Position numbers and translations under genes: made by a program | Shown here: positions 15,335 through 25,377 of the stretch, one piece after another | Layout of the letters: every line of letters starts with the position of its first letter | How positions within the stretch are numbered: position 1 is the first letter of the stretch | The notes under the pieces: model-generated | The model's input: only the letters and a program-made list of their open reading frames with translations | Told to the model about the DNA's origin: nothing | Database searches by the model: none | Assembly: GCF_021991875.1 (NCBI RefSeq) | Contig: NZ_JAHLKR010000012.1 | Span: forward strand, 1-40,871 | From: Mycetohabitans sp. B8 | GTDB lineage: Bacteria > Pseudomonadota > Gammaproteobacteria > Burkholderiales > Burkholderiaceae | Direction of reading: 5' to 3' | DNA length: 40,871 bases

Positions 15335-16776
15335 TCATGGACCGCAGCGCAGCACTTTTCCGGGATTGAATACATTGCCGGGATCGAGCGCCGCCTTTAA
15401 CGCACGCATCAATTCGAGTTCCACGGAAGACTTGTAGCGTGCCATGTCGTCGATCTTCAACTGCCCGACGCCGTGCTCGGCGCTGATCGTGCCGTGGTGC
15501 GCATGGACGCTATCGTAGACAATCCGGTTCACGCTCGCCTGATGTTTCACCAGAAAGGCCCGCGGATCCATCCCCGCGGGCGCCTGTACATTGTAGTGCA
15601 GGTTGCCATCGCCTAGATGCCCGAAGGTGACCATCCGCGCGCCGGGCACGGCTGCGGCGATCGCCGCGTCGGTGGTGTCGATGAATTCGCCGATGCGCGA
15701 GCTTGGTACCGCGATGTCGTGCTTGATATTGAGCCCTTCGGTTGCTTGCGCGAGCGGGATGTGCTCGCGCAGCGCCCACATTGCGTTCGACTGCGCCAGG
15801 CTTTGCGCCACGAGCGCATCGTCGACGATACCGCGCTCGAATGCACGCTCCATCAATCTCTCGATGAGCTTGCTTGCGTGCGCGTCGCTTTCGCCGTCGG
15901 ATAACTCGAGCAACACGGTCTGTGCATGCGGGGCGGCGAACGGGTATCGCTGCGAGGGGAAATGGTGGGTGACCAGCCGCAGGCAGAAGTCGGACATTAA
16001 CTCGAATCCGGTTAGCAGCGCGCCGGCAGTGTCGCGGGCCAGCGCCAAAAGTTGTAGCGCGGCGTGCGGCGATGCAACGCCGGCCAGCGCGGTGAGGCGC
16101 GCGGCCGGTTGCGGATAGAGTTTCATCACGGCTGCCGTGATGATGCCTAGCGTGCCTTCGGCACCGATGAAAATATCGCGTAAGTCGTATCCGGTGTTGT
16201 CTTTGCGCAGCCCGCGCAAGCCGTTCCAGACCTCGCCCTTCGCGGTCACGACTTCCAAGCCCAGGCACAGTTCGCGCGCGTTGCCGTAGCGCAGCACTGC
16301 GGTGCCGCCGGCGTTCGTCGCCAGGTTGCCGCCCAACGTGCAACTGCCTTCGGCCGCCAGGCTGAGCGGGAATAAGCGGCCGGCGTCCGCCGCGCGGGCC
16401 TGCACATCGGCGAGGATGCACCCGGCTTCTGCGGTGATCGTGTCGTTGATCGGGTCCACCGCGCGCACGCGGTCCAGTCGGCGCAGGCTGAGCACCGCCT
16501 GCCGTCCGCTGGTGTCCGGCGTGGCACCGCCGGCTAGCCCGGTGTTGCCGCCTTGCGGCACCAGCGCGACCCCGAATTCGGTGGCCAATCGTACCAGCAT
16601 GGCGACTTCTGCCGTGCTTGCCGGACGTAGCACCGCGCAGGCGCGGCCGACGTACCGGCGTCGCCAATCTGTCATGTAGGGCGACATGTCGTGCGGCTCA
16701 TCCAATACCTGGTCTGCGCCGATGGCGTGCTGGCAAGCTTGCAGGAAGGCGGGCAGTGCGGCGGTGTCGTGACGCG

Positions 16777-16780
<4 letters not shown>
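15335..16780 (-). CDS. FAD-linked 2-hydroxyacid dehydrogenase (GlcD/DLD type)
   Basis: A 481-residue enzyme of the vanillyl-alcohol-oxidase fold. The FAD-binding PCMH domain shows VALVPQGGNTGLAGGATP (about 90-107) and CTLGGNLATNAGGTAVLRYG (about 146-165). The C-terminal oxidase domain shows VTFGHLGDGNLHYNV and the His motif ISAEHGVGQLK. It would oxidise a D-2-hydroxyacid such as D-lactate, glycolate or D-2-hydroxyglutarate; the exact substrate is not readable. It is the third gene of an operon with wrbA and a DUF2069 gene: its start overlaps the DUF2069 stop by 4 nt. Confidence 0.9.
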
Positions 16781-17825
<1,045 letters not shown>

Positions 17826-17855
17826 TTATTATAGAAGACGTAAGGAGGGTTGAAC

Positions 17856-19205
17856 TTGACGAAATTTGATATCGATCTGGATGCGCTGAAGCGGCTCGTG
17901 CGCTTTGTCGCGACCCGCAGCGCCGAGGACCGTATCCCGCAGGTGGCGGGTAGTCTCACGTTCACGACCGTACTGTCGCTGGTGCCGCTGGTGACGGTGG
18001 CCTTCGCGTTGTTCACCGCGTTTCCGATCTTTGCGTCATTCCAACAGTCGCTGCAGGGCTTCCTGGCCGACCATCTCATGCCGGCGCAGATTAACAGCCA
18101 GATCTTCAAATATCTGAACCAGTTCGCGGAAAAGGCGAAAGGGCTGACGACGGTCGGGATGATTACCCTCGTGGTTACGTCGGTCATGACGATGATGATC
18201 GTCGAATCGGCGTTTAACATGATCTGGCGCGTACGTAAGTCGCGGCCGCTTGCGCAGCGCATCCTGGTGTATTGGGCAGTGATCACGCTGGGGCCGCTGC
18301 TGATCGGCGTGAGCCTATCGGTGTCGTCCTACCTGCTCACGCACTCGATGCTTGCCAACACGGTTGCCAACGTGGCCGGCGTAGCCAGCGCGGCATCGGG
18401 CGCCGCATCGCGCGCGATGCCGACGTTCGTCGAATGGGCGCTGATCGGCGCGGTGCTGCCGCTGTCGGTACTGGCGTTCACGCTATCTTATGTCTATTTA
18501 CCGAACTGCCGCGTGGCGTGGCGCGACGCGCTCGTTGGCGGGCTGTGTGCGGCGATTGCGTTTGAGTTCGCCAAACGAGGTTTCGGGTTCTATATTCGGC
18601 GTATTCCGACCTATACGGCCGTGTATGGCGCATTTGCGACGATCCCGATTTTTCTGCTTTGGGTCTATCTAAGTTGGCTGATCACGCTGTTCGGCGCGAT
18701 GTTGACGTCCGCGTTGCCAGAAATCCGGCTCGGGCACTTTCATCGCGTCGATTACGCAGGCAGCGACTTGCTCGATGCGCTGGAGTTGCTCGCGTGGCTC
18801 AACGATGCCCGCGATGCGGGCCGTGCCGGCTACACGCTGCATGAACTCGCACGGTTGCAGCGCTGCGGGTTGCAGTCGGCTGCACGACTGCTAGACAAGC
18901 TCGAGGCGATCGACTGGGTCGCCCGGATACAGCGCGAGCACGACCCAGACCGCTATGTGCTTCTAGTGAATCCGCGGCACGCTAGCCTGCGCCAACTCTA
19001 TCAATTGTTCGTCATTGATCACAACGAGTTCACTTATCAGCTCAATCTCGACACCGCGCACGTCGATGGCCCGACGCTGCTCGCTGCGCTCGACCATGGT
19101 GGCCTGGATGTGTCGCTCGCTGCGTTGTTGGCCGCGCGCCGTCGTCGCGGCGCCCAATCCGAGCGGGCCAACAGCGCACGCCCGTCGTCGGTGGCGGCTG
19201 TGTAG
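17856..19205 (+). CDS. YihY/UPF0761-family membrane protein
   Basis: A 449-residue inner-membrane protein of the family once miscalled RNase BN. I place the start at TTG 17856: AAGGAGGG at 17842-17849 gives 6 nt spacing, whereas the TTG at 17850 sits on the ribosome site. Six membrane helices follow, with AGSLTFTTVLSLVPLVTVAF (about 33-52) and TYTAVYGAFATIPIFLLWVY as family marks. The C-terminal 150 residues form a soluble winged-helix-like tail (YTLHELARLQRCGLQSAARL) ending in a basic, probably disordered end. Function is not established for the family. Confidence 0.88.
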   Translation: MTKFDIDLDALKRLVRFVATRSAEDRIPQVAGSLTFTTVLSLVPLVTVAFALFTAFPIFASFQQSLQGFLADHLMPAQINSQIFKYLNQFAEKAKGLTTVGMITLVVTSVMTMMIVESAFNMIWRVRKSRPLAQRILVYWAVITLGPLLIGVSLSVSSYLLTHSMLANTVANVAGVASAASGAASRAMPTFVEWALIGAVLPLSVLAFTLSYVYLPNCRVAWRDALVGGLCAAIAFEFAKRGFGFYIRRIPTYTAVYGAFATIPIFLLWVYLSWLITLFGAMLTSALPEIRLGHFHRVDYAGSDLLDALELLAWLNDARDAGRAGYTLHELARLQRCGLQSAARLLDKLEAIDWVARIQREHDPDRYVLLVNPRHASLRQLYQLFVIDHNEFTYQLNLDTAHVDGPTLLAALDHGGLDVSLAALLAARRRRGAQSERANSARPSSVAAV

Positions 19206-19214
19206 CCGGATCGC

Positions 19215-19510
19215 CGTGCGCCAATGTCATGTGGCCAAACGAAGCTTGTCTCGATGCCGAAGCGGCGCGGCGTGTAGTGCAGCAAGTTGTGCGAGCCACC
19301 CTACAGCGCGCTGGACGCGACGATGCGTGAGTCGGCAACCATCCGATGGCCAAGTGTAGCATCGCTTGACCGCTGGCCGTGCCGATCGCGCCGACGCCGT
19401 CCTCCAGCGCGGCGACACGTTCCTCGAAGACGGCCCCTGTCGGATTGAAGCGGCGTGAATACACATGCCCCACGTGCTCCATGTTGAACAGCAAAGTGCT
19501 GACATGGCGG
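19215..19510 (-). pseudogene. metY: O-acetylhomoserine sulfhydrylase relic
   Basis: On the minus strand from about 19510: STLLFNMEHVGHVYSRRFNP, TGAVFEERVAALEDGVGAIG and TASGQAMLHLAIG, then a change of frame to RIVASSAL, then another to LLHYTPRRFGIETSFVWPHD. These pieces follow each other in the order of the N-terminal PLP domain of MetY (usual form NMExxGHVYSRIxNPTxxVFEERVAALEGG; family knowledge). At least two frameshifts separate them, and both ends are missing. The gene is dead. Confidence 0.85.
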
Positions 19511-19685
19511 GTCTTCTGTCAAGGGGCTGGATCGGGCCGGTGTGCCGGACAGGCCGCGTGCGTGCCCGACGCGGTGTGCCGGTATCGTTGGCGCGGCGGC
19601 GTGGGCCGCGCCGCGCCATGCTTTCCTTTTACCCGTCTTTCGGCTAGGATCGGTGCACGAAGCTGCGCCGTGCAAGGAGGAGGCC

Positions 19686-20144
19686 ATGCGAGTCAGCGAT
19701 ATCTTGAAGGTCAAGGGCAATGTGCTCTACACCGTCACTCCCGACACGCCGTTGCGTGAAGCGGTTCAAACCATGGCCGAGCATGATATCGGCTCGCTGG
19801 TTGTCATCGAATTTGGTGATCTGGTCGGCATGCTGACGTTCCGCGAGATCATTTTGACATTGCGCGACCACGGCGGCTCGGTCGAGGCCGTGACGATCCG
19901 CAAGGTGATGGACGATCATCCGCTCACTTGTACGCCGGAAACGGATGTCAACGAGGTGCGGCGCATGATGCTCGCGCGTCACGCGCGCTATTTGCCGGTG
20001 ATGGAAAAACGCACGTTGATGGGCGTGATCTCGTTCTATGACGTGGCCAAGGCGGTGGTCGAGGAGCAGGGGTTTGAGAACCGGATGCTCAAAGCCTATA
20101 TTCGCGACTGGCCGGAGGATGAAGGGGCACGCGAGGCGCGCTGA
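19686..20144 (+). CDS. Two-CBS-domain protein
   Basis: A 152-residue protein. AGGAGGAGG immediately upstream sets the start at 19686; an in-frame upstream extension has no similarity to the family. Two CBS modules are visible: ILKVKGNVLYTVTPDTPLRE to VVIEFGDLVGMLTFREI (about 5-60), and IRKVMDDHPLTCTPETDVNE to LPVMEKRTLMGVISFYDV (about 75-130). Such stand-alone pairs bind adenine nucleotides and act as energy sensors. It lies immediately before a group II intron fragment that starts right at its stop codon. Confidence 0.88.
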   Translation: MRVSDILKVKGNVLYTVTPDTPLREAVQTMAEHDIGSLVVIEFGDLVGMLTFREIILTLRDHGGSVEAVTIRKVMDDHPLTCTPETDVNEVRRMMLARHARYLPVMEKRTLMGVISFYDVAKAVVEEQGFENRMLKAYIRDWPEDEGAREAR

Positions 20145-20520
20145 AGCTGTGGCGGAGCCAGCGTACGGCCAGTGGCAAGGATGTCGCGGGCGACGGCGAA
20201 ACTGAAGGAAGCCCGACGCGAAGCGCTGGCCTGACGCACAGGAAGGAGGCGAGGCGGTGCGTCGGGCAAGGCAGCCCAAAAGGCCAAGGCCCGAAACTTG
20301 CACGGAGCGATGCGGCGTATAGCTGACAGGCATAAGCGTGAAGCCGAGGGCATCCATGTACGGGAGACCCACACGGCTGCCGAAGTGCTACTGGCGTCGA
20401 ATGGCGCTGGGAGAGTTGTACAGACGTCAGCCGAGGCCATGGTAGGTGCGGTATGACCGAAGGGCCGAACATGAAGCACCGCGATTAGGACGGTGAGGCT
20501 CAATGTGAGCCGAAGAAGCG
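20145..20520 (+). mobile_element. Group II intron 5' domains, truncated
   Basis: This non-coding stretch has the run of short conserved blocks of the domain I-IV part of bacterial group II introns: GACGGCGAAACTGAAGGAAG (20200-20219), CGCACAGGAAGGAG, GGCAAGGCAGCCCAAAAGG, AAACTTGCACGG, then GTCAGCCGAGGCCATGGTAG (20428-20446) and GAAGGGCCGAAC just before an ATG at 20471. In intact introns that point leads into the reverse transcriptase. Here the following frame stops after five codons, and I find no reverse transcriptase and no domain V hairpin before aroC. The exact ends cannot be set. Confidence 0.7.
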
Positions 20521-20988
20521 CAAGCCCGTGGGAATGGGGCCATGAGGCAGGAACTGGGGGAACTTCGGGGATGGCGCGCTTGGTGCAGCGCGCCGGCGCA
20601 TCGGCCCATGGCAAGACGCGGCTCGCATTGGTCTGCGCGGTAATCGCGTTGGCCGGACGCGTTGCCGCCTTGTTTGTACCGGCCATGCCAGTGCCGCAAC
20701 CTGCACTGTAGATCAATTGGAATCTGGTGTTCGAGACCCGTCGCGTTGCGAGGGCGACGGGGCAGGAGGGGCGCGCTTTGCCGAGGCGGACATGCCCAGA
20801 GCGCTGTGGCACGGTCAGCCGGCTCGCCTTGTTGGTGGGCGAGTCGCTGTTTCGGGCGCAGGTCATGCCTGAGCGGCTGCAGCAGGCTGTCATGCAATTG
20901 CATGGCGCGCTCAAGTCAACCCCACCCACGGCGCGCGCCGTGACAGCGCTGGCATAATGTTGGTTTGAGCAATTTCCGGGCAATCAGC
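20521..20988. other. Decayed region before aroC
   Basis: About 470 bp with several open but unconvincing frames on both strands (for example a long antisense frame with biased composition). A stretch reading KTRLALVCAVIALAGRVAAL (plus strand, about 20619-20678) looks like a membrane helix and could be left from a transporter. There is no start, ribosome site or recognisable domain. I cannot name a gene. Confidence 0.4.
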
Positions 20989-22095
20989 ATGTCGGGCAAC
21001 ACTTTCGGTACGCTTTTCACGGTGACGACTTTCGGGGAGTCGCACGGTCCGGCCATCGGCTGCGTGATCGATGGCTGCCCGCCAAAATTGGCACTGACTG
21101 AGGCGGATATACAGGTAGAGCTCGATCGCCGCAAGCCAGGCACGTCGCGCCACGTGACACAACGCCAGGAGGAAGACCGGGTCGAGATCCTGTCGGGCGT
21201 GTTCGACGGCGTGACGACCGGCACGCCGATCGCGTTGCTAATCCGCAATACGGACCAGCGCAGCAAAGATTACGGCAACATCGTGGAAACTTTCCGGCCT
21301 GGCCATGCGGACTACACATACTGGCAAAAATATGGTGTGCGCGATTACCGTGGAGGCGGGCGCGCGTCCGCGCGGCTGACTGCGCCGAATGTCGCGGCAG
21401 GGGCCGTGGCGAAGAAGTGGCTGCGGGAGCGCTTCGGCATCCAGGTGCGCGGCTACATGAGCGCGTTGGGCGAAATCGACATCCCGTTCGTGGATTGGGC
21501 ACACGTAGCCAGCAATCCTTTTTTCGCACCGAATGCGCAAATCGTGCCGCAACTTGAGGCCTACATGGATGCGTTGCGCAAGGACGGCGACTCGATCGGC
21601 GCCCGGATCTCGGTGATCGCCTCCGGCGTGCCGCTCGGGTGGGGCGCGCCATTGTTCGACAAGCTGGATGCAGACATCGCCTATGCGATGATGGGGATCA
21701 ACGCGGTGAAGGGCGTGGAGATTGGCGCCGGATTCGACAGCGTGCGCCAGCGCGGCTCGCTGCATGGTGACGAGTTGACGCCCGCTGGTTTCGCGGGCAA
21801 CAATGCCGGCGGCGTGCTCGGCGGCATTTCGACTGGGCAGGACATCGTCGTGTCGATCGCGATTAAGCCAACCTCGAGCATCCGCACGCCGCGCCGCTCA
21901 ATCGACAAGGCCGGCGAGCCCGCGATGGTCGAGACGTTCGGGCGCCATGATCCGTGTGTCGGGGTCCGAGCGACACCCATTGCTGAAGCGATGCTTGCAC
22001 TGGTGCTGATGGACCATGCGCTGCGTCACCGCGCACAATGCGCGGAGGTCAAGACGTCGACGCCGGCGATCGCCGCGCGCGCCCCGGGCGCGTGA
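20989..22095 (+). CDS. aroC: Chorismate synthase
   Basis: A 368-residue enzyme making chorismate from EPSP in the last shared step of aromatic amino-acid synthesis; it uses reduced FMN. The start at 20989 gives the standard N-terminus [20 protein letters not shown]. Other family blocks are [40 protein letters not shown] with the catalytic His region, [20 protein letters not shown] and [18 protein letters not shown]. Length is normal. No strong ribosome site is visible (TTTCCGGGCAATCAGC). Convergent with the ETF-QO gene. Confidence 0.97.
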   Translation: MSGNTFGTLFTVTTFGESHGPAIGCVIDGCPPKLALTEADIQVELDRRKPGTSRHVTQRQEEDRVEILSGVFDGVTTGTPIALLIRNTDQRSKDYGNIVETFRPGHADYTYWQKYGVRDYRGGGRASARLTAPNVAAGAVAKKWLRERFGIQVRGYMSALGEIDIPFVDWAHVASNPFFAPNAQIVPQLEAYMDALRKDGDSIGARISVIASGVPLGWGAPLFDKLDADIAYAMMGINAVKGVEIGAGFDSVRQRGSLHGDELTPAGFAGNNAGGVLGGISTGQDIVVSIAIKPTSSIRTPRRSIDKAGEPAMVETFGRHDPCVGVRATPIAEAMLALVLMDHALRHRAQCAEVKTSTPAIAARAPGA

Positions 22096-22158
22096 TTTCG
22101 CAGTGCGCCCCGGTGGGCGGGTAGGCGACGGCGCCGTGTCGCGCGCCGCTGCATGGCG

Positions 22159-23832
22159 TCACATGTTCGGGTAGTTTGGGCCGCCGCCGCCCTCGGGCGT
22201 GACCCACACGATATTTTGCGTCGGATCTTTGATGTCGCAGCTCTTGCAGTGCACGCAGTTCTGCGCGTTGATCACCAGCCGCTCGCCGCCCTCTTCGTCG
22301 CGTACAAACTCGTACACCGCCGCCGGACAGTAGCGGCTCTCCGGGCCCGCGTACTCATGCAGGTTGATGCGCACCGGCACGCTCGCGTTCTTGAGCGTCA
22401 GGTGCGCCGGCTGGTTTTCCTCGTGATTCGTGTTCGAGATGAACACCGACGAGAGCCGGTCGAACGTGAGCTTGCCGTCCGGCTTCGGGTACGCGATCGG
22501 TTGGCACTGCGACGCCGGCTTGAGCCGCTCGTGATCCGCATGCCGGTGATGCAGCGTCCACGGCACGCGCCCGCCCAGCAGCTTTTGCTCGATGAACACC
22601 ATCGGCGAGCCCACGTATAGCCCCTTGCTCATCCACTGCTTGAAGTTGCGCGCCCGGTATAGTTCCTCATGTAGCCATGAGCGCTTGAACGCCTGCGGGT
22701 ACGCGAGCAACTCGTCGTGCCCACGGCCTGCCTGCAACGCCTCGAACGCCGCCTCCGCGGCCAGCATCCCGGTCTTGATCGCCCCATGGCTGCCCTTGAT
22801 GCGCGAAGCGTTCAGAAATCCCGCCTCGTCCCCCACCAGCGCCCCGCCCGCAAACGTGAGCTTGGGCAGCGACATCAGCCCGCCCGCGGTGATCGCGCGC
22901 GCCCCGTACGACACCCGTTTGCCCCCTTCCAGGAATGCGCGGATCGTCGGATGCGTCTTGTAGCGCTGGAACTCCTCGAACGGTGACAGGTACGGGTTCT
23001 CATAGCCCAACCCCACCACGAACCCCACCGCCACCTGCCGGTTATCCAGGTGGTACAGGAACGAGCCACCGTAGGTCTTCGCATCCAGCGGCCAGCCCGC
23101 CGTGTGGATCACCAGCCCCGGCTTGTGCCGCGCCGGCTCTACCTCCCACAGCTCCTTGATGCCAATGCCGTACACCTGCGGATCCACCCCCTCGCGCAGC
23201 CCAAAGCGCTCCTGCAGCTGCCGCCCTAGGTGCCCGCGCGCGCCCTCGCAAAACAGCGTGTACCTCGCGTGCAGCGCCATGCCCAGTTGGAAGTGCTCCG
23301 TGGGCTGGCCATCCTTGCCTACCCCCAGGTTGCCGGTGGCCACCCCGCGCACCGCGCCGCGCTCATCGTACAGCACCTCGGCCGCGGCAAAGCCCGGGAA
23401 GATCTCCACCCCCAGCGCCTCGGCCTGCTGGCCCAGCCAGCGCGTCACATTGCCTAGGCTCACCACGTAGTTGCCGTGGTTCTTGAAACTCTCTGGCAAC
23501 GCCCAGTTCGGCGTCTTCAGCGCCCCCGTGCGGCTCAGAAACAGGAACCGGTCTTCTACCACGGGCACCGTCAGCGGCGCACCTCGCTCACGCCATTGCG
23601 GAATCAACTCGTTGAGCGCGCGCGGGTCCATCACCGCTCCCGACAAGATGTGCGCGCCAATCTCCGAGCCCTTCTCCAGCACGCACACCGCCAACTCCAC
23701 CCCTTGCTCCGCCGCCCGCTGCTTGAGCCGGATCGCCGCTGACAGCCCCGCCGGACCACCGCCCACCACCACCACGTCGTACTCCATCGACTCGCGTGGC
23801 CCGTATTGCTCAATCCAGCTTTGCGGGGTCAT
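22159..23832 (-). CDS. Electron transfer flavoprotein-ubiquinone oxidoreductase
   Basis: A 557-residue inner-membrane-associated enzyme that passes electrons from ETF to ubiquinone, linking fatty-acid and amino-acid dehydrogenases to respiration. The start at 23832 follows GGAGAGGACGTCA. The FAD motif VVVVGGGPAGLSAAIRLKQR lies at about residues 20-39. The ubiquinone-binding middle part includes GGLMSLPKLTFAGGALVGDE. The C-terminal [4Fe-4S] cluster domain has the Cys in SRYCPAAVYEF and those in NCVHCKSCDIKDPTQNI. Synonymous sites look more C/G-rich than in the neighbours. ETF subunits are not in the window. Confidence 0.95.
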   Translation of the reverse strand: MTPQSWIEQYGPRESMEYDVVVVGGGPAGLSAAIRLKQRAAEQGVELAVCVLEKGSEIGAHILSGAVMDPRALNELIPQWRERGAPLTVPVVEDRFLFLSRTGALKTPNWALPESFKNHGNYVVSLGNVTRWLGQQAEALGVEIFPGFAAAEVLYDERGAVRGVATGNLGVGKDGQPTEHFQLGMALHARYTLFCEGARGHLGRQLQERFGLREGVDPQVYGIGIKELWEVEPARHKPGLVIHTAGWPLDAKTYGGSFLYHLDNRQVAVGFVVGLGYENPYLSPFEEFQRYKTHPTIRAFLEGGKRVSYGARAITAGGLMSLPKLTFAGGALVGDEAGFLNASRIKGSHGAIKTGMLAAEAAFEALQAGRGHDELLAYPQAFKRSWLHEELYRARNFKQWMSKGLYVGSPMVFIEQKLLGGRVPWTLHHRHADHERLKPASQCQPIAYPKPDGKLTFDRLSSVFISNTNHEENQPAHLTLKNASVPVRINLHEYAGPESRYCPAAVYEFVRDEEGGERLVINAQNCVHCKSCDIKDPTQNIVWVTPEGGGGPNYPNM

Positions 23833-23916
23833 TGACGTCCTCTCCGTTAGAATGCGTTTTAGTCGGGTGCTATTGTCCGGGAAGCGACCGGTGGCCGCAA
23901 CCGAAGGACAGTGAAT

Positions 23917-23932
23917 TAGCACGATCGTTCTA
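23917..23932 (+). promoter_or_regulatory. 16-bp palindrome between ETF-QO and SDR genes
   Basis: TAGCACGATCGTTCTA is a palindrome with one mismatched pair around a central ACGATCGT. It lies in the 165-bp divergent region, 85 bp before the ETF-QO start and 66 bp before the SDR start. Its form (AACG-CGTT type arms) fits a TetR-family fatty-acid catabolism regulator site, but the assignment is inference. Confidence 0.45.
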
Positions 23933-23943
23933 TTTGATGGTAA

Positions 23944-23966
23944 CGTATCGCGCATTGTGTGATACG
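23944..23966 (+). promoter_or_regulatory. Interrupted inverted repeat CGTATC-N11-GATACG
   Basis: Perfect 6-bp arms separated by 11 bp, directly downstream of the 16-bp palindrome and 31 bp before the SDR start. It overlaps where the promoter of the SDR gene would lie, so it is a candidate operator. Confidence 0.4.
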
Positions 23967-23997
23967 GTCTGTTCTCTCCACCTGAAAAGGAATTCCA

Positions 23998-24780
23998 ATG
24001 GGTCGTTCGATCAATCTTGAAGGCAAGGTCGCGCTGATCACCGGTGCGTCGAGCGGTCTGGGCAAGCGTTTCGCGCAGGTGCTGTCGGGCGCGGGCGCGA
24101 AAGTGGTGCTGGCGAGCCGCCGCACCGAGCGTCTCAAGGAGCTACGCGCCGAGATCGAGGCGTCGGGAGGCGCGGCGCATGTGGTCGCGTTGGACGTGAC
24201 CGATTATGGCAGCATCAAGGCCGCGGTCGCGCACGCCGAAACCGAAGCGGGCACAATCGATATCCTGGTGAACAATTCCGGCGTATCGACGACGCAGAAG
24301 TTGGCCGATGTGACACCGGCCGACTTCGAATATGTGTTTGGCATCAACACGCGCGGCGCATTTTTCGTCGCGCAAGAGGTCGCCAAGCGCATGATCATGC
24401 GGGGCAATGGTGCAGTGGATGCGAAGCCATGCTATCGGATCATCAACATTGCATCGGTTGCCGGCCTGCGCGCGTTGCCGCAAATCGGATTATACGCAAT
24501 GAGCAAGGCCGCCGTCGTGCATATGACCAAAACAATGGCGCTCGAGTGGGGACGTCATGGCATCAATGTCAACGCGATCTGCCCCGGCTACATCGATACT
24601 GAGTTCAGCCACCATCACGGGTCCACGGAGCACGAACAGAAACTGCTCGCGATGCTGCCGCGTAAGCGGGCCGGCACGCCGGAGGACCTGGACGGGTTGT
24701 TGTTGCTGCTCGCAGCCGATGAGTCACAATTCATCAACGGTTCGGTGATGGCCGCTGACGACGGATTGGGGTTGGTCTGA
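23998..24780 (+). CDS. Short-chain dehydrogenase/reductase (SDR family)
   Basis: A 260-residue classical SDR. The cofactor loop is TGASSGLG (15-22), followed by NNSG (92-95, a variant of NNAG). The catalytic triad is Ser153, Tyr166 and Lys170 (YAMSK). ASRRTERL after the second strand suggests NADP preference. AAAGGAATTCC precedes the ATG. The stop overlaps the next start by 1 nt (TGATG), coupling it to a thioesterase. Together with ETF-QO across the divergent promoter, a role in acyl-CoA or 3-hydroxyacyl metabolism is plausible, but the substrate is unknown. Confidence 0.92.
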   Translation: MGRSINLEGKVALITGASSGLGKRFAQVLSGAGAKVVLASRRTERLKELRAEIEASGGAAHVVALDVTDYGSIKAAVAHAETEAGTIDILVNNSGVSTTQKLADVTPADFEYVFGINTRGAFFVAQEVAKRMIMRGNGAVDAKPCYRIINIASVAGLRALPQIGLYAMSKAAVVHMTKTMALEWGRHGINVNAICPGYIDTEFSHHHGSTEHEQKLLAMLPRKRAGTPEDLDGLLLLLAADESQFINGSVMAADDGLGLV

Positions 24781-25193
24781 TGTCTTCTGACGTGTATCGC
24801 CACGTGTTCGAGATGGTGTTGCCGATCCGCTGGGGGGATATGGACGCGTTTCAACACGTGAACAACGTTGTCTATTTCCGCTATATGGAACAGGTGCGGG
24901 TCTCATGGTTCGAGGCGTTACGCTTGCCTGTGCCAGATGAGAACGGGTGTGGTCCGGTGATCGTCAGCGCGCACATGAATTTTTTGCGCCAGCTGCGCTA
25001 TCCAGGCGACGTACATGGCACGATGCGGGTCGGCAAGCCGGGACGTAGCAGCGTGGACTCGCGCTTCGAGCTGACGCGCACCGACGCGCCCGGTGAACTC
25101 ATCGCGCAAGGGGGCGCAAAGATCGTTTGGGTCGATTATGACGCGGGTAAGTCGGTGCCGTTGCCCAAGGCGCTGCTCGCAGCGCTCGAGTAG
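24780..25193 (+). CDS. Acyl-CoA thioesterase (YbgC/4HBT-like hotdog)
   Basis: A 137-residue single-hotdog thioesterase. The active-site segment is RWGDMDAFQHVNNVVYFRYM (about residues 18-37), where the second Asp and the HVNN turn are the family hallmark. It hydrolyses acyl-CoA thioesters in the cytoplasm. The start codon shares one base with the SDR stop, so the two are cotranslated. Normal length, nothing odd. Confidence 0.9.
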   Translation: MSSDVYRHVFEMVLPIRWGDMDAFQHVNNVVYFRYMEQVRVSWFEALRLPVPDENGCGPVIVSAHMNFLRQLRYPGDVHGTMRVGKPGRSSVDSRFELTRTDAPGELIAQGGAKIVWVDYDAGKSVPLPKALLAALE

Positions 25194-25377
25194 CCATGCT
25201 GGGGAGGCGGGCCCCGCATGCTCCCTGTGTACACGGGATGCGCACCACTCGGCCGGTTTCCGGTCCGGGGAGCAATGGGCAATCCGCCCGGGGCGTGCTC
25301 AGCCGGCAACCGCTGGACCGGTTCAGTCGCGTTGCCGGTGCCGTACTTCGCATTAGTCTCGTACTTGCGCACTAGTC
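25194..25377. other. Intergenic region, nothing identified
   Basis: About 180 bp between the thioesterase stop and the regulator relic. GC-rich, with no T-tailed hairpin or recognisable gene. Confidence 0.4.

Noticed and set aside
15510-16667. 385-codon alternate frame inside the FAD oxidase gene
   Set aside because: Arg-rich, low-order product in the same strand but another frame; the real frame has all FAD-domain motifs.
20096-20983. 295-codon minus frame across the group II intron fragment and aroC upstream region
   Set aside because: Composition dominated by Ala, Pro, Arg and Ser with no domain; it crosses the end of the CBS gene and an RNA element.
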